Assembly (NCBI RefSeq): GCF_000447755.1
Contig: NZ_AUNE01000004.1
Span: 62,001 to 126,000 of the forward strand
DNA: 64,000 nt
DNA from: Bacteriovorax sp. BSW11_IV
GTDB taxonomy: Bacteria; Bdellovibrionota; Bacteriovoracia; Bacteriovoracales; Bacteriovoracaceae
Reading direction: 5' to 3'
Each line of letters begins with the position of its first letter. The stretch's first letter is position 1. The notes under the pieces were generated by a model. It did no database searches and had not been told where the DNA came from. It worked only from the letters and a program-made list of their open reading frames with translations. This document shows positions 44,963 to 53,104 of the stretch, piece after piece. A program made the translations under genes and the position numbers.

Positions 44963-45757
44963 ATGCCAAAATTATCAATCAGTGACAAGTACAGATTGTA
45001 CGAAGGTTCAGTACAAAATCATGAAGTTGATATTGAATTTGTATCGAGAGAATTCAAGAAAGTTTATAAAAGAATTCCTCTTACATTCAGAGAAGATTTC
45101 GGTGGCACTGGGGCAATGGCCTGTGATTGGGTAAAACAATCAAAAAACCACAAAGCTTGGGCCATTGATTTAGATAGTGAGCCAATTGCTTACGGAATTG
45201 AAAATCACTATTCAAGATTAAATGAAGAAGAACAAAAAAGAATGAAGTATGTTGAAGGTAATGTTCTTGATAGTCATGGGTTTAAGGCCGATGTTATTTG
45301 TGCATTCAACTTTTCATATTTTATTTTTAAGAAAAGAGCTGATCTTGTGAACTATTTCAAAAAAGTTCGTAAAGGTCTCAATGAAGAAGGTTGTTTCTTT
45401 GTTGATATTTTCGGTGGCACTGAGGCCCGAGAAGAATTAGTGGAAGAAACTGAGCATGATGATCATACTTACTACTGGGATTGTGATAAGTATAATCCTA
45501 TTACAGAAGAAGTTCTTTATCATATTCACTTTAAAAAGCATGACAATGGAGTGAAGTACGAAAATGTATTCACTTATGACTGGAGAATGTGGTCTATTGG
45601 TGAAATTCGCGACATTATGGAAGAAGCTGGCTTCTCTCAAGTAATTACCTACTGGGAGGGAGAAGACGGTGAAGGCGGTGGAAACGGAGAGTTCTTCCGT
45701 ACTTCTGAAGCGGAAAATTGCGAATCGTGGGTAACTTATCTTTGTGCAGTAAAATAA
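44963..45757 (+). CDS. Class I SAM-dependent methyltransferase
   Basis: A 264-residue methyltransferase. Motif I is degenerate (FREDFGGTGAMACDW, about 42-56), motif II AIDLDSEP, and the substrate-binding part includes VICAFNFSYFIF. A downstream segment (FFVDIFGGTEA) matches the usual motif IV-V region. The methyl acceptor is unknown. It is the last gene of the operon phosphatase-greB-DUF6165-methyltransferase and is closed by a terminator. Confidence 0.85.
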   Translation: MPKLSISDKYRLYEGSVQNHEVDIEFVSREFKKVYKRIPLTFREDFGGTGAMACDWVKQSKNHKAWAIDLDSEPIAYGIENHYSRLNEEEQKRMKYVEGNVLDSHGFKADVICAFNFSYFIFKKRADLVNYFKKVRKGLNEEGCFFVDIFGGTEAREELVEETEHDDHTYYWDCDKYNPITEEVLYHIHFKKHDNGVKYENVFTYDWRMWSIGEIRDIMEEAGFSQVITYWEGEDGEGGGNGEFFRTSEAENCESWVTYLCAVK

Positions 45758-45788
45758 AAAAAGGCCAGTTTTAAACTGGCCTTTTTTT
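45758..45788. terminator. Bidirectional intrinsic terminator
   Basis: GGCCAGTTT (45763-45771) and AAACTGGCC (45773-45781) pair, flanked by A-run and T-run, between the methyltransferase gene and the convergent AtoE-like gene. Confidence 0.88.
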
Positions 45789-47148
45789 ATAGAACTAGCA
45801 TTGCTGCTGAAATGACAACACCTGAATAGACGAGAATTATTAAGCAGTAACCCATAATATCCCTAGCTCCTAAACCAGCAATACCTAGAGCTGGAAGCGC
45901 CCAGAATGGTTGGATCATATTTGTCCAAGCATCACCCCATGAAATGGCCATAGAGGTTTTTGCTACTGATACACCGAGCTCTTTTGCAGCAGGTAACATA
46001 ATTGGCGCTTGAACGGCCCATTGACCTCCTCCTGAAGGAACAAAGAAATTTACAATACCTGCACTTAAAAAAGTGAAGAATGGAAAAGTTTGAGGAGTAG
46101 AAATACTCACAAAGAAATTTGAAAGTGCTCCAGCAAGTGAAATACCTTCTGGCCCTTTTGCAACCATGATACCCATGATCCCTGCATAGAAAGGAAATTG
46201 CAGAATAATTCCGCTTGAGCTTACAACTGCATTTCTAATTGCCTGAATATAATTCTTTGGAGTCTTATGCAAAATGATTCCAATAAAAAGAAAAATGAAA
46301 TTTACGATATTTAAATTGAGATCAAGTCCTTTTGTGTAGAAATATTGTCCAATGAAAACAAGGCCCATAAGAGCGAGAAAACCAGAAATCAGCTTACTGT
46401 TTTCCATTCTGTCGGCCCATGTATTTGTTGTGTTCATCTTTGGAGTGTGTTCTTTCAAAAGTTCTGGATCTACTACAACAGTATCTACTTCCTTTGGATG
46501 CATGAAACAATTTAGAAGAGGAACTGTAAAAAGAAGAATAATGAGAATCACAATATTTTGCATTGAAAATAAAGTTTCGGCGACATCAATAGTTCCAGTG
46601 ATTGTATTTTGAGTAATTTTTGCAAGATTGCCTTCTGTGGCAATTGTCAAAGGTATAGAGCCAGATAAACCACCGTGCCATACAAGAAATCCTGTATAAG
46701 CAGAGGCGATGAGAAGGCGATAATCAACACCCTTTACTTTCTTCGCAATCTCTTTTGCGAAGATGGCCCCAATAACAAGACCAAATCCCCAGTTAAACCA
46801 AGAAGCGATAAGTGAAATGAAGGAAACTGCAATAATAGATTGTGCAGGAGTTTTAAGAGTGCTGGCCATTTTTGCTAGAAGAACCGAGAACGGTCCAGAA
46901 TTGGCCATAGCGTGTCCTAAAACTAAGACCAGAACCATTTGCATTGAAAAAGCTAAAAGGTTCCAAAAGCCAGAATACCAGCCTGTGATAGCATCTATTG
47001 GTGTCATTCCAGTAACGGGAGGTGCGCTTAGGAAAACTATAAATGTTAAAAGGGCACAGAAGATAAAAGGGTCAGGAAGAAACTCATTAACAATACGAAC
47101 TGAGAAACGTATCATTCGATCAAAAATACTTTTTTGCTTTTTACTCAT
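45787..47148 (-). CDS. AtoE-type short-chain fatty acid transporter
   Basis: A 453-residue inner-membrane protein of the short-chain fatty acid transporter family, with about eleven to twelve helices. Conserved stretches are FNWGFGLVIGAIFAKEI, WHGGLSGSIPLTIATEGN and FVPSGGGQWAVQAPIM. Members move acetoacetate, butyrate or related acids. ATG 47148 is preferred since AAGG lies 8 nt upstream; ATG 47157 would leave no spacing. It follows the phosphatase-like lipoprotein gene on the same strand, separated by 31 bp. Confidence 0.9.
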   Translation of the reverse strand: MSKKQKSIFDRMIRFSVRIVNEFLPDPFIFCALLTFIVFLSAPPVTGMTPIDAITGWYSGFWNLLAFSMQMVLVLVLGHAMANSGPFSVLLAKMASTLKTPAQSIIAVSFISLIASWFNWGFGLVIGAIFAKEIAKKVKGVDYRLLIASAYTGFLVWHGGLSGSIPLTIATEGNLAKITQNTITGTIDVAETLFSMQNIVILIILLFTVPLLNCFMHPKEVDTVVVDPELLKEHTPKMNTTNTWADRMENSKLISGFLALMGLVFIGQYFYTKGLDLNLNIVNFIFLFIGIILHKTPKNYIQAIRNAVVSSSGIILQFPFYAGIMGIMVAKGPEGISLAGALSNFFVSISTPQTFPFFTFLSAGIVNFFVPSGGGQWAVQAPIMLPAAKELGVSVAKTSMAISWGDAWTNMIQPFWALPALGIAGLGARDIMGYCLIILVYSGVVISAAMLVL

Positions 47149-47179
47149 AATAAACATCCTTGTTTATTATATTGTGAAA

Positions 47180-48619
47180 TTAAAAGCCTTCGTTGTAAAT
47201 AGAAGTGCGAAATCTGTTAAAAAGTGAAAGTAAATAAAAGCATCCATTATTTTCTTTTTTTACTTTTGCAGATAACTCTTTCACATTCACTCTTTCATAA
47301 TGGGTAGAGAATTGGTTGGACTTCTTTTTGATTTTCATAACGAGATAATCATTACTGTCTTCGATTTTTCCAATGACTCTTGCATTATCAGCAGTCACTA
47401 CTCCAAGAGGATTACTGTGATCAAGAGGAGTTGAGTTTATCTTAAGTAATTTTCCGTTGGGCATGTAAGTCTCAACAAGTACATTTTCATTTTCTATAAT
47501 AATTCTTGGAGCACCTCTGATTGTACTGTAGGAGCTATCGGCCAGCAGAACTTCAAATTCATTCTTACGCAAAATAATAGGGTAATCTCCTGTCGGGGTG
47601 TGGCCAACGACAATGCGATGTATTCCATCTTGTCTGAGTTTTTTTATTAAATTATTTGAAGGAGCTTTAGGGTTTCCAGAATCTGAAGAGAAGCGGCCAT
47701 AGATAACACTCTTTGGATTTGTTTTCTTTCCATAAGCAGGAGCATGATAGTCAAAGAGATCATTGCGGTTATAGTCTCCTTCAAACCAAGCGTTGACTTC
47801 ATTATTTAGCCAATTGTTTAACTTTAGAACCCATTTAGACGTATCAAACTCTCGCAATTCTTGTTTCGGAATATGACCGAAGTTTTCACTTGTGATTGCA
47901 CCATGAACAAAAATATTTCCATCATAAATGGCACCGATTTCAGCATTTTCTAAATAGACACGCATTCTCCCATTAGGACCAAAATCATCGAGGAAGCTGA
48001 GATAGACGTCTTTATCACTAAAAGTTTTACCAGGATTAAATTCTTCCAATTCTCGCCTGCGGTGACCAAAGGCCTCCGCAGCATTCATGCCCGCAAGAAA
48101 GGCCTTGAGACGAATCACATCGTTATCTATAGGAGTGACAAAACTTTGAAACTCTTCATATGTAAAATCATCTATATCAAGTCCAATATCTTCTTTGATA
48201 ATTTTTTTGTACCAAGGAATAACGATGGAAGGAACTTTTTTAGTTTTAGCATTGAAAATATAGCTTAGAATTTTTAGTTTATTAATTTCTCTATTTCCAA
48301 CAAGTAGAGTGACTCGATCAGGATATCTTTTTTTCAAATCATTGAGAGTATCTAAAATCCTCATTGAACCAGGTCCACGATCAGTAGCATCTCCCAGAAA
48401 TATAAATCGAGCATCTTCTCTCAGTTGAACCTGTGAATTTTCAAAATATAAAGTATCACCTTGATTGATAAAATCTTCCAAAAGATCGTAATTTCCCTCG
48501 AGGTCGCCTACGACACCAATTTTCAAATGATCATTTTTTATGGAACTAGGAGTGCGCCCTTTTTGATTAAGGGAGCAACTTAAGAGTAATAATAGGCAAA
48601 AGAGATATAGAAAGCGCAC
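47180..48619 (-). CDS. Lipoprotein of the calcineurin-like metallophosphatase family
   Basis: A 479-residue exported lipoprotein with a canonical lipobox (LLSC, Cys15). The metallophosphatase motifs are GDLEGN (GDxHG with Glu for His), GDATDRGPGS (GDxxDRG), VGNREIN (GNHE with Arg for His) and VGHTPTG. Two His ligands are therefore replaced, so activity is uncertain. The fold would face the periplasm or cell surface. It is encoded after a 126-residue gene and before the AtoE-like transporter. Protein phosphatase, bis-nucleoside phosphatase or a non-catalytic role are all possible. Confidence 0.8.
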   Translation of the reverse strand: MRFLYLFCLLLLLSCSLNQKGRTPSSIKNDHLKIGVVGDLEGNYDLLEDFINQGDTLYFENSQVQLREDARFIFLGDATDRGPGSMRILDTLNDLKKRYPDRVTLLVGNREINKLKILSYIFNAKTKKVPSIVIPWYKKIIKEDIGLDIDDFTYEEFQSFVTPIDNDVIRLKAFLAGMNAAEAFGHRRRELEEFNPGKTFSDKDVYLSFLDDFGPNGRMRVYLENAEIGAIYDGNIFVHGAITSENFGHIPKQELREFDTSKWVLKLNNWLNNEVNAWFEGDYNRNDLFDYHAPAYGKKTNPKSVIYGRFSSDSGNPKAPSNNLIKKLRQDGIHRIVVGHTPTGDYPIILRKNEFEVLLADSSYSTIRGAPRIIIENENVLVETYMPNGKLLKINSTPLDHSNPLGVVTADNARVIGKIEDSNDYLVMKIKKKSNQFSTHYERVNVKELSAKVKKENNGCFYLLSLFNRFRTSIYNEGF

Positions 48620-48660
48620 AAGAGCTTATCGGTCAGATATTTCAATAATTTAAGTTGAAT

Positions 48661-49041
48661 TTAGATATCTAGGATCTGGAAGCGATTATCTTTTAATTTA
48701 AGTTGCTTAGAGCTTAAATTAAGGACAGCAACAGGCCTGTTTAGCGCATCTTTTTTATGAAGAAGGCCCATGATATTTTCGAGGTCTTTTTCAATTTTCT
48801 CCTCACCTGGCTGAAGGTGAGTTAGCGAGAAGTCGTTTCCAAAAGATTCTGTAGAAAAGAAAGTTGTCTTAAAAGATGGTACTTCTGGTTGGGCCGCAAA
48901 TTGTGTGAGCAGTCCATCGAAGAAATAATCAAGTTCATTAAACCCATTCGGGCGATCGAGCAGTTTTTCATCTGTAATCCAGATAAGTCCTGCTAGATCG
49001 GGTGTTAATTGAAATTGAAGTTTTGAATAAAGTTCAGTCAT
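48661..49041 (-). CDS. Hypothetical protein coupled to nusB
   Basis: A 126-residue cytoplasmic protein with no recognised family. It has mixed alpha/beta character and no cysteines or membrane segments. Its start overlaps the nusB stop by one base, so translation is coupled. It may be a lineage-specific gene; nothing in the sequence points to a function. Confidence 0.65.
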   Translation of the reverse strand: MTELYSKLQFQLTPDLAGLIWITDEKLLDRPNGFNELDYFFDGLLTQFAAQPEVPSFKTTFFSTESFGNDFSLTHLQPGEEKIEKDLENIMGLLHKKDALNRPVAVLNLSSKQLKLKDNRFQILDI

Positions 49042-49514
49042 TAGTTTTTGCTTATTTTATCCAAAACGGCATTAATAAATTTCGAACTCTCTGCCCCACC
49101 AAACTTTTTCGCCATTTCAACAGCTTCGTTGATAACAACATTCTTTGGAGTTTGAGTCATATAAGTCATTTCATAAACTGCAAGAAGAAGAATTGTAGCA
49201 TCAACTTTCTCAAGAGTTGTGAAAGTTCTCTTATTTAAAAAAGGAGCAATTTTATCTTTTAGCTCTGGAAGTTTTTCAATTGCACCTTGAATTAGACCTG
49301 TTCCAAAGTTTTTAATGTTTGGAGTAAGATCATTCTCTGGGTGCTCTTTGTCTCTTTCAATATAGCTTGTATCAAATTCTTCAAGAGTTGTTTTGAATGC
49401 TTCGATATTTGAGTGAAGAAGATCACGAAGATCTGAAAACTCGTTCATTTGTAGCTTGTATAGAAATTTAAAAGCATAAGTTCTTGCTACTGATTTATTG
49501 CTGAAGCTGGTCAC
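49041..49514 (-). CDS. nusB: Transcription antitermination / rRNA processing factor NusB
   Basis: A 157-residue all-helical NusB protein. Diagnostic parts are ARTYAFKFLYKLQMNEF near the start and AVYEMTYMTQTPKNVVINEAVEMAKKFGG in the C-terminal half. NusB with NusE/S10 binds boxA of rRNA leaders. GTG 49514 is chosen, as GAGGA stands 9 nt upstream; GTG 49535 would extend it by seven residues and overlap nrdR more. It is coupled to nrdR upstream (20-bp overlap). Confidence 0.92.
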   Translation of the reverse strand: MTSFSNKSVARTYAFKFLYKLQMNEFSDLRDLLHSNIEAFKTTLEEFDTSYIERDKEHPENDLTPNIKNFGTGLIQGAIEKLPELKDKIAPFLNKRTFTTLEKVDATILLLAVYEMTYMTQTPKNVVINEAVEMAKKFGGAESSKFINAVLDKISKN

Positions 49515-49995
49515 GGTCACATCCTCTTTCTTCACATGTTTGAATTGCTGCTATATCTTTTTGTAAACTTTTAATAAATGTTTCGATGTCTTTGAAGTTC
49601 CAATAAAACGATGCAAATCGTACATAAGAAACAGGATCAAGCTCATAGAGCTTACTCATTGTTAGTAGTCCGATAACATCCGAAGGGACTTCGTCTGCAT
49701 ACTTATTCACTATCTCTCTTTCGACAGAATCAATAAGTTCATTAATTTGTTTAGTCGTTATCGGTCTTTTTTGACAGGCCTTCTTTAGACCTTTAAGAAT
49801 TTTTTCGCGGTTATAGTTTTCACGGCGTCCATCGTTTTTTGCAACTTCAGGCATTTGAATTTGCAATTGTTCATACGTCGTGAACCTACTGTCACAGCTT
49901 AAGCATTTTCTACGCCTACGAATGCACTGGCCTTCTAAGAGAAGACGAGAGTCGATTACTTTTGTATCAGCAGCATTACAACTAGGACAGTGCAT
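49495..49995 (-). CDS. nrdR: Transcriptional repressor NrdR
   Basis: A 166-residue repressor of ribonucleotide reductase genes. The zinc ribbon is Cys3, Cys6, Cys31 and Cys34 (CPSC...CLSC), followed by the ATP-cone domain (about 48-138; AKNDGRRENYNREKILKGL). It senses ATP/dATP. The pair nrdR-nusB is a common gene order in several phyla. Confidence 0.96.
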   Translation of the reverse strand: MHCPSCNAADTKVIDSRLLLEGQCIRRRRKCLSCDSRFTTYEQLQIQMPEVAKNDGRRENYNREKILKGLKKACQKRPITTKQINELIDSVEREIVNKYADEVPSDVIGLLTMSKLYELDPVSYVRFASFYWNFKDIETFIKSLQKDIAAIQTCEERGCDRDQLQQ

Positions 49996-50111
49996 AAAAA
50001 TTCCTTGGAACTAACAGGTTTTTTACCTACTGGAACGTCATAAGGCAAGGGAAAAACAGGAAGTCTGGTTATGTAACTATAAGAAATTTATTGGTTTGAA
50101 AGAAGTTCGAG

Positions 50112-50990
50112 TTATTTTTTCTTAGTAAATTCAAGGATTCCATTTTTTGAATTTCTTGAAAATTCAGCTTGGAAGGATTGTGCACCATGGAATATATCTT
50201 GAAAAATACTCGTTAAAGGAGCTTTTGAATTTTTACCATCATCTAAAAAATGTTGGTGACCACCAAAAGTGAGTTGAGAAAAGTCGAGATAATAAGCGTT
50301 CTTTGCTAACTCTCGTCGATCAATCTGTGAGGTATTTGATCGGCCGAGTCTTCTACCAGAGAAAAAATCACCATCTTTGTAATCGATGAATTTCGATCCA
50401 ATTAATACGGCATCATTACTGTTGAAAGTAATATAAATATTTGGAGCAAGTTTAATTTTTTCAATCCATTTTTTATGTTCATCATAAGGAACATCTGAAG
50501 CATTTAGAGTGACACTTTCAAAGAGAAATTTTTTTGCTTCAAATTGATGATTTTCGATAAGAGATTTGAAGACAATATTTCCCATTGAGTGGGCCATAAA
50601 ATGAACTGGTCGTTTTTTAAATAGAGAAGGATACTCATCTTTGAACTCTTGAATTTCTTCGAAGCAATGGGCCAGACGAGATGCCGCATCGATGGCATTT
50701 TGTTCAGGTCTGGAAACGGCATTGATCCATGAATCCCAATGAAACATTAAAATATCTAATCCATACCTTTGTTCAAATTCAGGTAAGTAATCTAAACCTT
50801 TCTCAGGATGTTTCCCTCTTCCGTGAACAAAGAATAAAATGGGATTTTTCGTATTTTTTCTAAAGAGCTTTTTCAATTCAATTGAAAGATAATCGCAACT
50901 TTTACCATTGTGATTATTGGTGCTGTAAAGATCATTGGCCATGATCTTTGAATGAATGAGAAATGTGAGAGCAATTAATATAAATCTCAT
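50112..50990 (-). CDS. Exported alpha/beta hydrolase-like protein
   Basis: A 292-residue protein with a signal peptide (cut near KIMA, residue 18). The hydrolase motifs are FFVHGRGKHPE (oxyanion) and MAHSMGN (nucleophile Ser); a late His lies in FGGHQHFLDDG. It resembles DUF900-type esterases more than lipases. The ribosome site and AUG lie inside an RNA hairpin (see the separate entry), so translation may be controlled. It is encoded after the haem-domain protein gene on the same strand. Confidence 0.78.
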   Translation of the reverse strand: MRFILIALTFLIHSKIMANDLYSTNNHNGKSCDYLSIELKKLFRKNTKNPILFFVHGRGKHPEKGLDYLPEFEQRYGLDILMFHWDSWINAVSRPEQNAIDAASRLAHCFEEIQEFKDEYPSLFKKRPVHFMAHSMGNIVFKSLIENHQFEAKKFLFESVTLNASDVPYDEHKKWIEKIKLAPNIYITFNSNDAVLIGSKFIDYKDGDFFSGRRLGRSNTSQIDRRELAKNAYYLDFSQLTFGGHQHFLDDGKNSKAPLTSIFQDIFHGAQSFQAEFSRNSKNGILEFTKKK

Positions 50991-51012
50991 GCTCCCTTAT
51001 CGGGAACATGAG
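50986..51012 (-). promoter_or_regulatory. Intercistronic hairpin covering the ribosome site and start codon
   Basis: CTCATGCTCCC (50986-50996) and GGGAACATGAG (51002-51012) pair over 11 positions with one mismatch and a five-base loop. On the minus-strand mRNA the GGGAG site and the AUG of the hydrolase gene lie in the 3' arm. No T-run follows, so this is not an ordinary terminator. Confidence 0.6.
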
Positions 51013-51020
51013 AATTTTAT

Positions 51021-51545
51021 TTATTCATTTTCAGATACGACGACAAACCCTCTAAATTCCTTTGCTTTGTAGCCCGTGGCCGCGTCATTGGGATAGAGTT
51101 CTTTCAATAATTTACTTACTGGGGCCGCTATCTTTTCACCATGACAAACGAGGCAGGCCGGTTGCATGTAAAGCGGTGAGAGAAGGGCCCTTTTTCCTGA
51201 TTTCAAAGTCACAACTTTATCGGGCATAGGTTGGTCTGCACTACTTTTAGCAAACTCATTGAGATAGCTTTTAAGCTCTATAGTAGGAGTATTATTTGAG
51301 TTTCTCACTTTTAAAGATGTACGAGAGAGAGAATAGTTTTTAGTACTCTCTTTATCAGTTAGGGCCATAGCATTGGTATTGCAAAAACCGATGGCATTCG
51401 TGGGTCCACCCTTTCCCATGGCCTCTTTTACATTTGAAAGCAGATTCTTTTTCAAATTGCTCGCTAGGGTCTGAGCTTCTTTTTGATCGAAAGAAAAGGT
51501 CGGTAAAGATAGAATTATCAATGGGAAAATCAATAGTTTATGCAT
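51021..51545 (-). CDS. Exported Tll0287-like (DUF3365) haem-domain protein
   Basis: A 174-residue periplasmic protein. A signal peptide (cut near TFS, residue 17) defines ATG 51545, with GAGGTG 6 nt before it. The c-type haem motif CLVCH lies in PACLVCHGE near residue 123. The layout fits the Tll0287-like/DUF3365 domain found in sensors and free-standing cytochromes. It may sense or carry electrons in the periplasm. Confidence 0.85.
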   Translation of the reverse strand: MHKLLIFPLIILSLPTFSFDQKEAQTLASNLKKNLLSNVKEAMGKGGPTNAIGFCNTNAMALTDKESTKNYSLSRTSLKVRNSNNTPTIELKSYLNEFAKSSADQPMPDKVVTLKSGKRALLSPLYMQPACLVCHGEKIAAPVSKLLKELYPNDAATGYKAKEFRGFVVVSENE

Positions 51546-51667
51546 AAACACCTCATTTTTTCTATTATACGACAAAGAGCATTTAGGGGCCTTGATCTTG
51601 GTCAACAAAAGCTGCCATCGCCATAGAGTGTCTTTATTTTTAGCGCAAAACCCGCTACTGATAGGGC

Positions 51668-52318
51668 ATGAGTGAAGTTAACACACGCTATACATTTCAT
51701 TATTCTCAACCCAATGAGTACAGATTCTCATTGGATTCGGTTTTCTTGGCCCAAAAAGTTGCTGAACTTTTAAAGTCACAATCAGAGCTAAAAAATAAGA
51801 AATTTCTCGATTTATGTAGTGGCTGTGGGGTGATTGGTCTTGAACTTGCGATTTATGAAGATGAAGTTTATCACGTGGACTTTATGGAGGTGCAAGAGAT
51901 TTATATTGAGCACTTTCAAAAGAATGCAAAAAAACTTTTTGATAATAAAAAGAATTTGAATCTTCATCTGATGAATTATGAAAAGGCCATGTCTGAACCT
52001 GCTTTTAAATCTCGTTATGATTTTATTCTTTCGAACCCTCCGTACTTTTTTCAAGGTGAAGGATTGTATTCACCAAGCGAGTTTAAAAATCGATGTCGAT
52101 TCTTTATGGACAGCTCTTTCGAAGTCTTAATTGAATCAATTTTATATATGCTAAATGAAAATGGTCGTGCTTTTGTTCTCATTAGAGATGGCAAGCATCA
52201 TGGCAGAACTTTGGTCGAAGAGGTCGTGGAAATTGTTAAAAATAGGGCAAGTGTGCGAATTATCGATAATGTAAGGGGTACAAATGTCGTAGAGATCGCT
52301 AAGACGGCGGTAGTTTAG
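51668..52318 (+). CDS. Small-domain N6-adenine methyltransferase (TrmN6/YfiC-like)
   Basis: A 216-residue class I methyltransferase. Motif I is FLDLCSGCGVIGLELA (about 44-59), the catalytic motif IV is NPPYFF, and FSLDSVFLA before motif I is typical of the TrmN6 group. This family methylates N6 of adenine 37 in tRNA1-Val, or related targets. Specificity is inferred from NPPYF and the F-x-L-D-S-x-x-L-A motif. It is transcribed alone. Confidence 0.85.
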   Translation: MSEVNTRYTFHYSQPNEYRFSLDSVFLAQKVAELLKSQSELKNKKFLDLCSGCGVIGLELAIYEDEVYHVDFMEVQEIYIEHFQKNAKKLFDNKKNLNLHLMNYEKAMSEPAFKSRYDFILSNPPYFFQGEGLYSPSEFKNRCRFFMDSSFEVLIESILYMLNENGRAFVLIRDGKHHGRTLVEEVVEIVKNRASVRIIDNVRGTNVVEIAKTAVV

Positions 52319-52375
52319 CTTTTCTTATTAGCTCGACATGACTATAATGGCTTAATAATTTTCAAGGAGTATACA

Positions 52376-52465
52376 ATGGCAGCTAGAAAGAGAACAAAGA
52401 ACAAACTTCACTGTAAAAGAATTGCTAAAAAAAGAAAAATGATCAGAAACAGCAATAGAAAATAA
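52376..52465 (+). CDS. Tiny highly basic protein (29 aa)
   Basis: A complete gene too short for the usual ORF cutoff. It has a consensus TATAAT (52343-52348), AAGGAG (52364-52369) 6 nt before the ATG, 29 codons, a TAA stop and a terminator 5 nt later. The product (MAARKRTKNKLHCKRIAKKR and nine more residues) has 14 Lys/Arg, one Cys and one His, and no acidic residue. Size and charge resemble the smallest ribosomal proteins (bTHX, bS22 or COX24-like peptides), though no firm match is claimed. An RNA- or ribosome-binding role is likely. Confidence 0.75.
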   Translation: MAARKRTKNKLHCKRIAKKRKMIRNSNRK

Positions 52466-52469
52466 TAAG

Positions 52470-52495
52470 AAGGCCCATATTGAGGGCCTTTTTTT
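52470..52495. terminator. Intrinsic terminator of the 29-residue gene
   Basis: AAGGCCC (52470-52476) and GGGCCTT (52484-52490) form a stem followed by five more T. It also lies at the stop of the convergent GNAT gene and could act on both strands. Confidence 0.85.
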
Positions 52496-53060
52496 ATATC
52501 TTCAAAATCTTTTTCACTTCATCATCAGGCGCCAATTGACCACTTCTGTAATCAATTATTTTTCGACGTGTTTGATTTGTGTAATAGATAAGATGAATGA
52601 GCACACCAAAAATATCATCTAATTCCATTTTAGAAATTGTAAATCCGGCCTTGAGTTTTGGAATGATAACTGAGTTATTGGTTGCACAATGCCTTGAGTA
52701 GATAACTTGAAAGCCTTTGTCTTTAAGTGTTGAAATCGCATTATCCAATATTTTTGAGTAAAGACCTTTTCTTCTATATTCAGGAAGAACGGCCGAATTA
52801 CACATATAGAAAGTTGTGGCATTTTCTTGGAAGCCCCATGACCAACCAACAAAATTATCTTTTTCATCGAAGGCCGCAATATAAAGATAGTATTCGTTAC
52901 CAAGATTTTTTCTAAGTTCGGCGATATGGTCTTTCTCTTGTTGCGAGAGGACATCTCTTAAAAAGTAACTATGATCATTTTCAAATACAGTAGCTCTATG
53001 TTCATTGTAGAGCTTAAAAAAATCATCTCGCTCTAGATGTCTAATTGTAAAATTTGTCAT
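52494..53060 (-). CDS. GNAT-family N-acetyltransferase
   Basis: A 188-residue acetyltransferase. The acetyl-CoA motif is in NSAVLPEYRRKGLYSKILDNAI, with RRKG as the pyrophosphate loop, and FVGWSWGF before it forms beta-4. The acceptor is unknown. ATG 53060 is used; no clear Shine-Dalgarno is seen, and the glyA terminator lies just upstream, so its promoter must be very close to the start or read-through is used. Confidence 0.85.
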   Translation of the reverse strand: MTNFTIRHLERDDFFKLYNEHRATVFENDHSYFLRDVLSQQEKDHIAELRKNLGNEYYLYIAAFDEKDNFVGWSWGFQENATTFYMCNSAVLPEYRRKGLYSKILDNAISTLKDKGFQVIYSRHCATNNSVIIPKLKAGFTISKMELDDIFGVLIHLIYYTNQTRRKIIDYRSGQLAPDDEVKKILKI

Positions 53061-53071
53061 CAATAAAACTC

Positions 53072-53101
53072 AAAAAAAAAGGAGGTTCGAAAACCTCCTT
53101 T
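53072..53101 (-). terminator. Intrinsic terminator after glyA
   Basis: AAAGGAGGTT (53078-53087) and AACCTCCTTT (53092-53101) pair around CGAA. On the minus strand a run of nine T follows. The stem contains a Shine-Dalgarno-like GGAGG that is not used as one. Confidence 0.88.
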
Positions 53102-53104
53102 GTA

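Noticed and set aside
46763-47227. 154-residue plus-strand frame opposite the AtoE-like gene
   Set aside because: Antisense shadow; the minus-strand transporter has strong family motifs.
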